A stretch of 45,361 nucleotides of DNA from CAZPQV01 sp964588705 (GCA_964588705.1 CAZPQV010000015.1:1-45361); one strand, 5' to 3'; counted from the stretch's first letter, positions 8,324 to 16,953 are shown. Notes: generated by a model not told the origin, from the sequence alone. Numbers and translations: made by a program.

Positions 8324-8911
8324 TTATTTCAGTTTTTTTACTTCTTCGAGATGCTTTTTTTGCTCATCAATAATTTTGTTTAAATCCTCAATATTAATCG
8401 GATTTTGCTCTTGATATTTTTCTATAATCGGAATGGTTTTCTTAATCTTGAAAGCGGTATAAATATCGTTAATCTGTTTCTGGTCTTCTTTTATTCTGCT
8501 TTTCATTCCGTCCAAATCAGCCCTTCTTTTCGTGTTATTGTTTTTCGCAGTTCTGTAAACAGCTTCAATCTCTTTTCTTAGCAAAGAATCTTTAATATTT
8601 GGAATGAAAGCATCAATCTCAGCAAAATACTGATTCGGTTTATCCATAATATTATCTGCATCTGCAAGGCTTTTCAGTTTATTTTTATTCAGGTCGTCCA
8701 TTGCTTGTTCCAAAGCCAGCAAATTTTTGTCGTCTTTTACCAGCTCAAAATAAATTCCATCAAGTAGTGAACTGCCTTTACTGTATCTCTCAAAGGATTC
8801 CGATCCTACTTTCGCAATAACATCTTTCTCTTTAGTCGTGGAAAGTATAGAATTATCGCCACACGAAATCATTAGAAATAAACCTGAAACTGAATATATT
8901 AACCCTTTCAT
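8324..8911 (-). CDS. Predicted lipoprotein, function unknown
   Basis: 195 residues. The N-terminus MKGLIYSVSGLFLMISCGDN is a type II signal peptide with lipobox Cys 17. The mature part is hydrophilic and helical, rich in Lys, Asp and Glu, with likely coiled-coil segments (AMDDLNKNKLKSLADADN and IDEQKKHLEEVKKLK). It resembles small flavobacterial lipoproteins of the DUF type, but I do not recognise a named family. It lies downstream of the rpoD terminator on the same strand, so it either depends on readthrough or has an unseen promoter. Confidence 0.75.
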   Translation of the reverse strand: MKGLIYSVSGLFLMISCGDNSILSTTKEKDVIAKVGSESFERYSKGSSLLDGIYFELVKDDKNLLALEQAMDDLNKNKLKSLADADNIMDKPNQYFAEIDAFIPNIKDSLLRKEIEAVYRTAKNNNTKRRADLDGMKSRIKEDQKQINDIYTAFKIKKTIPIIEKYQEQNPINIEDLNKIIDEQKKHLEEVKKLK

Positions 8912-8930
8912 ACACCTATGTTTAGAAATA

Positions 8931-8956
8931 AAAAAAGCAGGTTATAAAAACCTGCT
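8931..8956 (-). terminator. rpoD terminator
   Basis: On the minus strand AGCAGGTT pairs with AACCTGCT (8936-8943 and 8949-8956) over a 5-nt loop, followed by a run of six T. It lies just after the rpoD stop codon. Confidence 0.8.
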
Positions 8957-8982
8957 CTAAATTATTAAAATTTTCGGAAAAA

Positions 8983-9849
8983 TTATTTACCAAGATAAGA
9001 TTTCAGAATCTTGCTTCTTGTGTTGTGTTTCAGTCTTTTAATCGCTTTTTCTTTAATCTGGCGAACTCTTTCTCTCGTAAGGTCAAAAGTTTCTCCAATT
9101 TCTTCAAGCGTCATCGGATGTTTACCGTTCAGTCCGAAATACAGTCTTACAAGATCTGCTTCTCTTGGCGTAAGCGTTTGTAGTGCTCTTTCGATCTCTA
9201 TTTGCAGAGATTCAAGCATCAGGTCTTTATCAGGACTTGGCGATTCGCCGGAACGCAAAACGTCGTACAGGTTGCTGTCTTCACCTTCCACAAGCGGAGC
9301 ATCCATCGATAGGTGACGGCCGCTGTTCTTCATCGATTCTTTAATGTCGTCTTCGCTCATATCCAAAACTTCAGCCAGTTCTTCCGGAGAAGGTGGTCTT
9401 TCGTTTTCCTGCTCAAGGTGTGCGTACGCTTTGTTGATCTTATTAATCGAACCAATTTTATTTAGTGGCAGCCTTACAATTCTCGACTGTTCTGCCAGTG
9501 CCTGCAGAATACTCTGACGGATCCACCAAACAGCATACGAAATAAATTTAAAACCTCTGGTTTCATCGTACCTTTTGGCAGCTTTCATCAGTCCAAGGTT
9601 TCCTTCGTTAATTAAATCCGGAAGCGAAAGTCCCTGGTTTTGGTATTGCTTGGATACCGATACTACGAAACGAAGGTTGGCTTTAATTAATTTTTCAAGC
9701 GCGGCTCTGTCTCCGGCGCGTATTCTCTGTGCCAATTCCACTTCTTCGTCCGCGGTAATCAGTTCCACTTTACCAATTTCCTGCAGATACTTGTCAAGCG
9801 ATGCGGTTTCCCTGTTGGTAACCTGTTTTGTAATTTTTAACTGTCTCAT
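8983..9849 (-). CDS. rpoD: Primary sigma factor RpoD/SigA
   Basis: 288 residues, the short form of the housekeeping sigma-70 that is typical of Bacteroidetes (no long region 1.1). Region 1.2 reads DKYLQEIGKVELITADEEVEL. Region 2 contains LRFVVSVSKQYQNQGLSLPDL and the promoter-melting segment RGFKFISYAVWWIRQSI. Region 3 and region 4.2 follow, the latter with the helix-turn-helix LTRERVRQIKEKAIKRLK. This factor should read the TTG/TAnnTTTG promoters seen throughout the window. It is divergent from uvrA across a 328-bp gap and ends at its own terminator. Confidence 0.96.
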   Translation of the reverse strand: MRQLKITKQVTNRETASLDKYLQEIGKVELITADEEVELAQRIRAGDRAALEKLIKANLRFVVSVSKQYQNQGLSLPDLINEGNLGLMKAAKRYDETRGFKFISYAVWWIRQSILQALAEQSRIVRLPLNKIGSINKINKAYAHLEQENERPPSPEELAEVLDMSEDDIKESMKNSGRHLSMDAPLVEGEDSNLYDVLRSGESPSPDKDLMLESLQIEIERALQTLTPREADLVRLYFGLNGKHPMTLEEIGETFDLTRERVRQIKEKAIKRLKHNTRSKILKSYLGK

Positions 9850-9951
9850 TTACAAATTATTCACCCTGTTTTCTTCGGGCTCTAATTTAATATACGTTTC
9901 AAATCGGCAAAAGGTTACAAATATTTGTTTTATTTCGGGTTTTATTTTCTT

Positions 9952-10045
9952 TGGCGGACAATTCCGGCTTTCCGCTCATATCTTTTTTGTTCGTCAAAGC
10001 CTCTCACAAAAAAGGATAACCGCTGCAATCCGGGCCGCGGATGAA
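9952..10045. repeat. GC-richer hairpin element in the rpoD-uvrA gap
   Basis: The 328-bp divergent gap contains a block with higher GC than its surroundings. ATCTTTTTTGT (9980-9990) pairs with ACAAAAAAGGAT (10006-10017, one bulge), flanked by TTCCGGCTTTCCGC on the left and AACCGCTGCAATCCGGGCC on the right. The flanks look like parts of a longer imperfect palindrome. It resembles repeats I associate with flavobacterial intergenic regions, but no second copy is in this window. A separate 12-bp palindrome ACAAATATTTGT lies at 9917-9928 upstream of rpoD. Confidence 0.35.
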
Positions 10046-10125
10046 TCTCATAAATATTCTTCTGGCAATATTTTATTTTAATAAATTCATCACTATTGCA
10101 ATAAGTAAATCCCTTAAATTTTCCG

Positions 10126-10133
10126 TATTTTTG
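10126..10133 (+). promoter_or_regulatory. -7 box of uvrA
   Basis: TATTTTTG followed by CAG, 44 nt before the uvrA ATG, matches TAnnTTTG. No clear -33 TTG at the usual distance. Confidence 0.55.
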
Positions 10134-10177
10134 CAGAATTCCGGTTTTTCATTTATTCCGGAAAATTTCATTTCAAA

Positions 10178-13006
10178 ATGAGCGAGAACAAAGAATATAT
10201 AGAGGTTTACGGCGCACGTGAACACAACCTGAAAAATATTGATGTAAAGATTCCACGAAACGAGCTGGTAGTAATTACCGGGCTTTCGGGAAGCGGAAAA
10301 TCGTCTTTGGCTTTCGATACCATATTTGCGGAAGGGCAGCGCCGTTATATCGAAACTTTTTCGGCTTATGCACGTCAGTTTCTCGGCGGTCTGGAACGTC
10401 CGGATGTTGATAAAATCGATGGGCTTTCACCGGTAATTGCTATTGAACAGAAAACCACCAATAAAAATCCAAGATCTACCGTTGGAACCGTTACCGAACT
10501 TTACGATTTCCTTCGTCTTCTGTTCGCCCGTGTTTCCGATGCTTACTCACTTTCCACCGGAAAAAAACTGGTAAGTTACACCGAAGATCAGATTCTTGAA
10601 ACCATTAAAGAGAATTATCATGGTGAGAAAATCATGCTTATGGCTCCGGTTGTGCGTGCAAGGAAAGGTCATTATCACGAACTTTTCGTACAGATGGCAA
10701 AGAAAGGTTATGGGCAGGCAAGAATCGACGGAGAAATTCAGGATATCGAATACGATTTAAAACTCGACCGATACAAAACCCACGATATCGACATCGTTAT
10801 CGACCGCTGGATTATTGGTGAAAATGCCACCGAAAACCGAATGGAAAATTCCCTTAGGACCGCAATGGAAATGGGCGAAGGCATCATCGGAATTCAGAAA
10901 CTGAACGAAACAGAAATCCATTATTTTTCCAAAAATCTGATGGATGACGATACCGGACAATCAATGGCATTGCCCGAACCAAATACTTTCTCATTCAATT
11001 CACCCAAAGGAAACTGCAACAATTGCAAAGGTCTCGGAACCATCAAGAAAATCAATACCGATTATTTTGTAGAAAATCCCAAACTTTCCATTAATCAGGG
11101 AGCTTTGCTGCCCTTGGAAGACATCAAAAACAATAAATGGGTACTCTCTCAAATCAAAAATATTCTTGAAATTTTCGGTCTCGATTTATCCACTTCCTTC
11201 AAAGATATTCCACAGGAAGCCATTGATTATATTTACAACGGTCTGAACAAAGAAGTGAGTAAAGACCTGAAATATGCGGGAATTTCAAAGAAAATAAAAG
11301 TCAATTTCGATGGTCTGATTGCATTTGTGGAACAGATTATTGAAGATAAAGATTCATACGATGCTGTTTTGCTCGAAAGACATTTTACAACCGAAGAAAC
11401 CTGTCCGGAATGTCATGGCACCCGTCTTCAGCCGGAAAGTTTAAGCTTTAAAATTGACGGTAAAAACATTGCGGAAATCTCTGCTCTATCACTTTCTGAA
11501 TTTAAGGAATGGTTGGCTGAAGTAAGACCAAAATTCTCCAAAAAGAATTCTGTTATTGCACACGAAATTTTGAAAGAAATTGAAACAAGACTTCAGTTTC
11601 TTCTCGATGTCGGATTGGAATATCTAAGTTTGAGTCGCAGTTCCAGAACGCTTTCCGGCGGAGAATCGCAGCGTATTCGTTTGGCTACACAAATTGGATC
11701 GCAACTGGTAAATGTTCTCTATATCTTGGATGAACCGAGTATTGGGCTTCATCAAAGAGATAATGAACGACTGATTAATTCTTTGAAGAACCTTCGGGAT
11801 ATTGGTAATTCTGTAATTGTTGTGGAACACGATAAAGACATGATTCTGGAATCCGATCACGTTTTGGATATTGGTCCAAGAGCCGGAAAACACGGCGGCG
11901 AAATTCTATGGCAGGGAAACCCAAAAGATATTAAGAAAGCAAAAACCATTACTGCAGATTATCTGAACGGAACCAAAACCATTGAAATTCCTAAAGAAAG
12001 AAGAAAAGGAAACGGCAAGAAAATCACTTTAAAAGGTGCTTCCGGCAACAATTTAAAGAATGTAAATCTTGAAATTCCTCTTGGAAAACTGGTTGTAGTC
12101 ACCGGAATTTCAGGAAGCGGAAAATCATCTTTAATCAACGGGACACTTTATCCAATCCTAAATCAGCATTTTTACAGAAGTGTAAAAGAACCTTTACCTT
12201 ACAAAAAAATAGAAGGCATTGAAAACATCGATAAAATCGTTGATGTCGATCAAACGCCAATCGGAAGAACGCCTCGGTCAAATCCTGCAACTTACACCGG
12301 AATGTTTTCGGATATCAGAAACCTTTTTGCTGAACTTCCTGAAAGCAAAATCCGCGGTTACAAACCTGGAAGATTTTCATTCAACGTAAAAGGCGGTAGA
12401 TGCGAAACCTGTCAGGGTGGCGGTCTGAAAGTGATTGAAATGAATTTCCTTCCGGATGTTTATGTGCATTGCGAAACCTGTAACGGAAAACGTTTCAACC
12501 GGGAAACACTGGAGGTTCGCTACAAAGGAAAATCGATATCGGATGTTTTGGAAATGACGATTGACGAAGCCGTAGATTTCTTTGCACCAATTCCGAAAAT
12601 TTACAATAAAGTAAAAACACTTCAGGATGTTGGTTTGGGCTATATCACGCTTGGGCAGCAATCTACAACATTAAGTGGAGGAGAAGCGCAGCGTATAAAA
12701 CTGGCTACCGAACTTTCGAAAAAACAAACCGGAAACACGCTTTATATTTTAGATGAACCTACAACAGGACTTCATTTTGAAGATGTGAAAATATTGATGG
12801 AAGCCATCAATCAATTGGTGGAACTAGGCAATTCTTTCATTATTATCGAGCATAATATGGATGTGATAAAATTGGCAGACCATATTATCGATATCGGTCC
12901 TGAAGGCGGAAAGCACGGTGGGCAAATCGTTGCGGAAGGAACTCCGGAGCAGATTGTGAAAAATAAAAAATCACTGACGGGAACTTTCCTTAAGAAAGAA
13001 CTGTAA
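10178..13006 (+). CDS. uvrA: Excinuclease ABC subunit A (UvrA)
   Basis: 942 residues, the normal UvrA length. The first ABC ATPase has Walker A GLSGSGKSS (35-43), a zinc module (CNNCKGLGTI and CPECHGTRLQ) and the signature LSGGESQRIRLATQIG with Walker B ILDEPSIGL. The second ABC half has Walker A GISGSGKSS, the zinc finger CETCQGGGL to CETCNGKRF, the signature LSGGEAQRIKLATEL and Walker B ILDEPTTGL. UvrA is the damage-recognition ATPase of nucleotide excision repair and works as a dimer with UvrB. It is followed after 10 nt by an acetyltransferase, probably on the same mRNA. Confidence 0.98.
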   Translation: MSENKEYIEVYGAREHNLKNIDVKIPRNELVVITGLSGSGKSSLAFDTIFAEGQRRYIETFSAYARQFLGGLERPDVDKIDGLSPVIAIEQKTTNKNPRSTVGTVTELYDFLRLLFARVSDAYSLSTGKKLVSYTEDQILETIKENYHGEKIMLMAPVVRARKGHYHELFVQMAKKGYGQARIDGEIQDIEYDLKLDRYKTHDIDIVIDRWIIGENATENRMENSLRTAMEMGEGIIGIQKLNETEIHYFSKNLMDDDTGQSMALPEPNTFSFNSPKGNCNNCKGLGTIKKINTDYFVENPKLSINQGALLPLEDIKNNKWVLSQIKNILEIFGLDLSTSFKDIPQEAIDYIYNGLNKEVSKDLKYAGISKKIKVNFDGLIAFVEQIIEDKDSYDAVLLERHFTTEETCPECHGTRLQPESLSFKIDGKNIAEISALSLSEFKEWLAEVRPKFSKKNSVIAHEILKEIETRLQFLLDVGLEYLSLSRSSRTLSGGESQRIRLATQIGSQLVNVLYILDEPSIGLHQRDNERLINSLKNLRDIGNSVIVVEHDKDMILESDHVLDIGPRAGKHGGEILWQGNPKDIKKAKTITADYLNGTKTIEIPKERRKGNGKKITLKGASGNNLKNVNLEIPLGKLVVVTGISGSGKSSLINGTLYPILNQHFYRSVKEPLPYKKIEGIENIDKIVDVDQTPIGRTPRSNPATYTGMFSDIRNLFAELPESKIRGYKPGRFSFNVKGGRCETCQGGGLKVIEMNFLPDVYVHCETCNGKRFNRETLEVRYKGKSISDVLEMTIDEAVDFFAPIPKIYNKVKTLQDVGLGYITLGQQSTTLSGGEAQRIKLATELSKKQTGNTLYILDEPTTGLHFEDVKILMEAINQLVELGNSFIIIEHNMDVIKLADHIIDIGPEGGKHGGQIVAEGTPEQIVKNKKSLTGTFLKKEL

Positions 13007-13016
13007 AAATTAAACT

Positions 13017-13511
13017 ATGAACTACGAAATAAGAGAAATGCTGCCGGATGACGGCAAAAGAGTTTTAGAAATCTTTCAGCAGGGAATTGACGGCGGAAAT
13101 GCCACATTCGATAAAGACGTTCCTACTTGGGAAAGTTGGGATATGAACTTCTACAGAACCTGCCGATGGATTCTTGAAAATGATAAAAGTGAGATTATTG
13201 GTTGGGCCGCACTAAAACCCATCAGCAACCGCGATTGTTATAGAGGCGTGGCAGAAATTAGCATTTATATCGACAACGCTTATCAGGGAAAAGGCTTGGG
13301 AACTGTTTTAATGAAAAAACTCATTCTCGACAGCGAGGAGCATGGTTTCTGGACTTTACAGTCCGGTATTTTCCCGGAAAATCAGGTTTCAATTCATCTG
13401 CACGAAAAACTCGGTTTCAGAATTGTTGGGACGCGCGAAAGAATTGCTGAAATGAAAGGTAAGTGGCGCGACGTAATTTTAATGGAGAGAAGAAGTAAAG
13501 TAGTTCATTAA
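13017..13511 (+). CDS. GNAT N-acetyltransferase, phosphinothricin acetyltransferase-like
   Basis: 164 residues, a GNAT fold. The acetyl-CoA loop reads AYQGKGLG (88-95), preceded by the strand RGVAEISIYID. The N-terminal IFQQGIDGGNATFDKDVPTWESW and the C-terminal IHLHEKLGFRIVGTRERIAEMKGKWRDVILMER match the PAT/YncA-type subgroup, which acetylates small amines such as phosphinothricin or methionine derivatives. The natural substrate is unknown. It lies 10 nt after uvrA, so it is likely cotranscribed, although no functional link to repair is known. Confidence 0.88.
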   Translation: MNYEIREMLPDDGKRVLEIFQQGIDGGNATFDKDVPTWESWDMNFYRTCRWILENDKSEIIGWAALKPISNRDCYRGVAEISIYIDNAYQGKGLGTVLMKKLILDSEEHGFWTLQSGIFPENQVSIHLHEKLGFRIVGTRERIAEMKGKWRDVILMERRSKVVH

Positions 13512-13587
13512 CAGGAGGTTGCGTTTTAGATGAAATCTTTGGCATAGAGATTGAAACATATTAAATGAAAATTTAAAAATTTTAAAA

Positions 13588-14163
13588 ATGAATGCTTTAA
13601 TAAAAATATTTTTGACAGGCGGAATTGCAATGACTTTAGCCTCTTGCGGTTCTTACTACGGAAATCAATATCCGAACCAATATCCAACTAATAGATATCC
13701 TACAGGAAGCTATCCTAACGGTGGTGTAATTTACAGAACGCCGGATGGAGGAATCTTCGGACAGGGTGATGTTTACAGAGACAGAAGCGGAAACGTTTAC
13801 AGAGATGGAAGAGTTATCAGAACTGGTGATACCCGCAACTTGCCAGGAATTCTTGGAAGAGACGGAAGAGTGATTATGGGCGGAACAAACCCAAGAAATC
13901 TACCTCCGGGACAGGCTAAGAAAATCTACGGCGGACGTGCAACCGATTACGCTCCTGGACAGGTGAAGAAAAGACAGGGTAATGTTTATGGAAACCGCGA
14001 CTGGAGAAGAGATGACGACAGACGCTGGCGTAATAACGAAGGTGTTTACAGAGATAACAGAGGCGTTCTAAGAGACAGAAACGGTAGAGTTGTTGATGAA
14101 AGATACAATAAGAAAGGTGAGAAGAAAGGTAACAGCAAAGACTGGGACCGATTCAGAAAATAA
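13588..14163 (+). CDS. Repeat-rich basic lipoprotein, function unknown
   Basis: 191 residues. The signal peptide ends in a lipobox TLASCGSYYGN. A Tyr-Pro repeat segment follows (QYPNQYPTNRYPTGSYPN, about residues 27-44), then repeated RDG/YRD units (GDVYRDRSGNVYRDGRVIR and EGVYRDNRGVLRDRNGRVV). Between them are the related PRNLPPGQAKK and YAPGQVKKRQG. The mature protein is very basic (Arg/Lys) and probably periplasmic or outer-membrane anchored. The upstream 76 bp contain no strict TAnnTTTG box. A terminator follows directly. I do not recognise a functional family. Confidence 0.75.
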   Translation: MNALIKIFLTGGIAMTLASCGSYYGNQYPNQYPTNRYPTGSYPNGGVIYRTPDGGIFGQGDVYRDRSGNVYRDGRVIRTGDTRNLPGILGRDGRVIMGGTNPRNLPPGQAKKIYGGRATDYAPGQVKKRQGNVYGNRDWRRDDDRRWRNNEGVYRDNRGVLRDRNGRVVDERYNKKGEKKGNSKDWDRFRK

Positions 14164-14176
14164 ATATCTAAAAAAG

Positions 14177-14204
14177 AAAGCGGGAAATTTCTCCCGCTTT
14201 TTTT
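14177..14204. terminator. Bidirectional terminator after the repeat-rich lipoprotein
   Basis: AAAGCGGGA (14177-14185) and TCCCGCTTT (14192-14200) form a 9-bp stem with an AATTTC loop and a T run. It lies between convergent genes and slightly overlaps the stop end of the minus-strand gene. Confidence 0.85.
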
Positions 14205-14451
14205 ATTTGTCTATCGATCCAATTACTTTCTGTGCAAAGGAATTTAAAGCGTCTTTTTCGGCCATTCCGTTTGCAACGTTGGCGTGAACTTCAAGAGCAC
14301 CGCAAATATTGGTAATCAGTTCTCCGGCAACGTTCAGATCTTCTTCTGTAGTTCCTCTGAATTCTGTGAAGCTTTCGAGCACTTCAAGAGTTTTCTCAAG
14401 ATTTTCAGGAGTTTGGTTCTGATAGAGTTGTCTTATAATCGGTAATTTCAT
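14203..14451 (-). CDS. Small conserved protein next to thioredoxin/peroxiredoxin (DUF6952-like)
   Basis: 82 residues, all helical by appearance (ENLEKTLEVLESFTEFRGTTEEDLNVAGELIT). One Cys is in NICGALEVHANVANG. No signal peptide or membrane segment. I recall this small protein as a flavobacterial family (DUF6952) found beside thioredoxin and peroxiredoxin genes, which is the arrangement here. It lies 56 nt after the thioredoxin gene, and a hairpin terminator sits in that gap, so its expression may be lower than that of the upstream pair. Function unknown. Confidence 0.75.
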   Translation of the reverse strand: MKLPIIRQLYQNQTPENLEKTLEVLESFTEFRGTTEEDLNVAGELITNICGALEVHANVANGMAEKDALNSFAQKVIGSIDK

Positions 14452-14470
14452 TTCAATAAAATTTTAATAA

Positions 14471-14498
14471 AAAGCCTTCCAGATTACTGAAAGGCTTT
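14471..14498 (-). terminator. Terminator between thioredoxin and the small DUF protein
   Basis: On the minus strand AAAGCCTTTC and GGAAGGCTTT flank a short loop and are followed by TTTATTAAAA. It probably ends or attenuates the peroxiredoxin-thioredoxin mRNA. Confidence 0.7.
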
Positions 14499-14507
14499 AA
14501 GTTTATT

Positions 14508-14816
14508 TTAATTCAGTTCGCTGAATAAGTTGTTTAAACTTTCTGCCTGATTGGTCTGAACCTGGTTTACAAGTTCTCCCGCTTTAAAAATTGCGAAAGT
14601 AGGCAAGTTGTCTACTTTAGCCATTTTGCGGCTTTCAGGAAGTTTCTCCGCATCTACGTAGTAGAATGGAATTTCGTCGTTCTCAGAAGCCAGCTTCTTG
14701 AATTTCGGCTTCATAATTCTGCAGTTTCCGCACCATGTTGCACCGTACTGAACCACAACTTTGTCGTTCTGTGCTACCAGTTCCTGCAGTTTGTCTTCTG
14801 CTAATTCTATATACAT
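14508..14816 (-). CDS. Thioredoxin-family protein
   Basis: 102 residues, a single thioredoxin domain without signal peptide, so cytoplasmic. The active site is WCGNC (C29, C32) in VQYGATWCGNCRIMKP, a variant of the usual WCGPC. The cis-Pro loop reads DNLPTFAIF. It starts 6 nt after the peroxiredoxin stop and is probably its electron donor. Confidence 0.9.
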   Translation of the reverse strand: MYIELAEDKLQELVAQNDKVVVQYGATWCGNCRIMKPKFKKLASENDEIPFYYVDAEKLPESRKMAKVDNLPTFAIFKAGELVNQVQTNQAESLNNLFSELN

Positions 14817-14822
14817 TTCAGA

Positions 14823-15461
14823 TTAGTTTAAGTGTTTTGCTAAATATTCTGCAGTAGAATTTCTGTCAGCGTGCATTGCTTCTTTTCCTTCTTCCCAGTT
14901 TGCAGGGCAAACTTCTCCGTGTTTCTGAACGTGCGTGTAAGCATCAATCAGTCTTAGGTATTCTTTCACGTTTCTTCCTAGAGGCATATCGTTTACAGAT
15001 TCGTGGAAAATTTTTCCGGTTTCGTCAACAAGGTAAGTCGCTCTGTAAGTAACGTTTGAACCTGAGAAAGTTTCGTTTCCTTCTTCATCGTACTCGAAAT
15101 CCTGATCTACGATTCCTAATGTATTAGCCAGTTGTCTGTGCGTATCTGCAAGGATTGGATAAGTTACACCTTCAATTCCTCCGTTATCTTTTGCGGTATT
15201 CAACCATGCGAAGTGTACTTCGTTTGTATCGCAAGACGCACCGATTACTTTAGTGTTTCTTTTTTCGAATTCTCCAAGAGCTTCCTGGAAAGCGTGAAGT
15301 TCAGTCGGGCAAACGAAAGTGAAATCTTTCGGATACCAGAATAAAAGAACTTTCTGCTGATTTTTTGTTGCTTCTTCAAAGATGTTGATTCTAAGATCAT
15401 CACCCATTTCTGACATTGCATCTACAGTGATGCTTGGAAATTTTCTTCCTACTAATGACAT
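14823..15461 (-). CDS. 2-Cys peroxiredoxin (AhpC/Prx1 type)
   Basis: 212 residues. The peroxidatic Cys is C51 in DFTFVCPTELHAF and the resolving Cys is C185 in HGEVCPANWEEG, so this is a typical 2-Cys enzyme. It reduces hydrogen peroxide and organic peroxides in the cytoplasm. ASCDTNEVHFAWLN and the C-terminal helix match the AhpC/Prx1 group. It heads a minus-strand unit with thioredoxin 6 nt downstream. A near-perfect promoter lies upstream. Confidence 0.94.
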   Translation of the reverse strand: MSLVGRKFPSITVDAMSEMGDDLRINIFEEATKNQQKVLLFWYPKDFTFVCPTELHAFQEALGEFEKRNTKVIGASCDTNEVHFAWLNTAKDNGGIEGVTYPILADTHRQLANTLGIVDQDFEYDEEGNETFSGSNVTYRATYLVDETGKIFHESVNDMPLGRNVKEYLRLIDAYTHVQKHGEVCPANWEEGKEAMHADRNSTAEYLAKHLN

Positions 15462-15494
15462 ATTAATATAGTTTTATTGAGTTATTTTCTACCG

Positions 15495-15526
15495 CAAATT
15501 TACTAAAGATATATCTATGATACAAT
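15495..15526 (-). promoter_or_regulatory. Promoter of the peroxiredoxin-thioredoxin unit
   Basis: On the minus strand ATTG (15526-15523), exactly 20 nt, then TAAATTTG (15502-15495) gives a full Bacteroidetes promoter. The predicted start leaves a leader of about 25-30 nt. Confidence 0.75.
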
Positions 15527-15611
15527 CTATTTACATTTATAAAATCTATTATAAACATTTGTTTAAATATCGATTTTTAATAATTTAGAGTTTAATTCAT
15601 TCTGATGAAAA

Positions 15612-15640
15612 AGAAAAAAAAAAAAACACAGTTTCCTGTG
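15612..15640 (-). terminator. Terminator of the aspartate aminotransferase gene
   Basis: On the minus strand CACAG-GAAA-CTGTG (15639-15626) is followed by 13 T in a row. The stem is short, but the GAAA tetraloop and long U tract make it convincing. Confidence 0.75.
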
Positions 15641-15648
15641 GCATTTTT

Positions 15649-16848
15649 CTACGTAATTTCAAGATTTACTAAACATTCTTTAATTCGCTTCATGGCTTCA
15701 ATCAATTCTCTTTCTGAAGCTGCATAAGAAAATCTAATACATTCCGGGCTGCCGAAAGAAACACCGCCAACAGTTCCTACGTGAGCATTTTCTAATAGGA
15801 ACATCGCGAAATCATCGGAATCATTTATTAAAGTTCCGTTTAAAGTTTTCCCGATATAATACGAAACATCAGGATAGAAATAGAATGCAGATTTTGGCAG
15901 AAGTACTTTAAATCCAGGAATTTCTTTCATCAGATCAAAAACAATATCTCTTCTTTTCTTGAATTCGTCAATCATATAACGGTATTCCTTAGGATCGGTT
16001 TCCAAAGCCGTGATTGCGGCTCTTTGTGCAATGGTGTTGGCACCGCTCGTCATTTGCCCCTGAATCTTGTCGCACGCTTTTGCCAACCATTCCGGACATG
16101 CGGAATAACCGATTCTCCAGCCTGTCATCGCAAAACCTTTCGACATTCCGTTGATGACAGCGACCTGTTCGTAGATTTCAGGAAAAACCGCAATAGATTT
16201 GTGAGTCGTTTCGTAATTGATGTATTCGTAAATTTCATCGGAGATTACTGTGACGTGAGGATTTTTGGCAATGACTTCCGCTAAAGATTTCAACTCATCG
16301 TGCGTATAATAACTTCCGGAAGGATTACAAGGCGAACTGTGCAGCAAAACCTTGGTTTTCGGTGTAATGGCTTCTTCCAGTTGCTCCGCAGTAATCTTGA
16401 AATCGTTCACATAAGAGGTTTTAATGAAAACCGATTTTCCACCCATCATTTTCACCATTTCGTCATAACTCACCCAATACGGAACAGGGAGAATAACTTC
16501 GTCGCCGTCATTTACCAAAGCTGCAAGAACGTTCAGAATCGCTTGTTTAGCGCCGTTGGACACACAGATTTGGGTTGGTTTATAATCAAGATTGTTGTCT
16601 CTCTTCAGTTTGTGCGAGATGGCATGTCTCAGTTCCAGAAATCCCGGAACAGGCGAGTAGTGGCTGTAATTTTCGTTGATGGCATCGAAAGCTGCCTGTT
16701 TTATATTTTCGGGAACATCAAAATCAGGTTCGCCTAAAGTTAAGCTGATAACATCTATTCCCTGTGCTTTCATTTCGCGCGCTTTATTCGACATTACGAA
16801 GGTTTGCGAGTAACTCAAACGGTTCAGTCGGTCTGAAAATCTTTCCAT
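15649..16848 (-). CDS. Class I PLP-dependent aminotransferase (aspartate aminotransferase type)
   Basis: 399 residues. The PLP lysine is in NGMSKGFAMTGWRIGY (near residue 240). Other family marks are the N-terminal LTLGEPDFDVPENIKQAA, the cofactor-contact SNGAKQAILNVLAAL, SSPCNPSGSYYT and the Asp-Tyr pair in SDEIYEYINY. This is the subgroup Ib aspartate aminotransferase pattern, which moves the amino group between aspartate and oxaloacetate. Related enzymes may also use prephenate or other substrates. Single gene with its own -7 box and terminator. Confidence 0.9.
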   Translation of the reverse strand: MERFSDRLNRLSYSQTFVMSNKAREMKAQGIDVISLTLGEPDFDVPENIKQAAFDAINENYSHYSPVPGFLELRHAISHKLKRDNNLDYKPTQICVSNGAKQAILNVLAALVNDGDEVILPVPYWVSYDEMVKMMGGKSVFIKTSYVNDFKITAEQLEEAITPKTKVLLHSSPCNPSGSYYTHDELKSLAEVIAKNPHVTVISDEIYEYINYETTHKSIAVFPEIYEQVAVINGMSKGFAMTGWRIGYSACPEWLAKACDKIQGQMTSGANTIAQRAAITALETDPKEYRYMIDEFKKRRDIVFDLMKEIPGFKVLLPKSAFYFYPDVSYYIGKTLNGTLINDSDDFAMFLLENAHVGTVGGVSFGSPECIRFSYAASERELIEAMKRIKECLVNLEIT

Positions 16849-16869
16849 TTTTATCTTTTCTCAATCTTA

Positions 16870-16877
16870 CAAAGATA
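16870..16877 (-). promoter_or_regulatory. -7 box of the aspartate aminotransferase gene
   Basis: The minus strand reads TATCTTTG, 21 nt before the ATG at 16848. The -33 element is not clear. Confidence 0.55.
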
Positions 16878-16953
16878 CGGACAATTCAATATTTTCTGAA
16901 ATGAAAGTAAGAGATACTTTAAAAAAATAAGTTCTTAGTTGGTTATTTTTTTC

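Noticed and set aside
9575..10081. 168-codon plus-strand frame across rpoD and the gap
   Set aside because: It is antisense to conserved rpoD codons and has no family features. It is a shadow.
15612..15625. Poly-A run as an assembly error
   Set aside because: It is the U tract of a GAAA-loop terminator on the minus strand.
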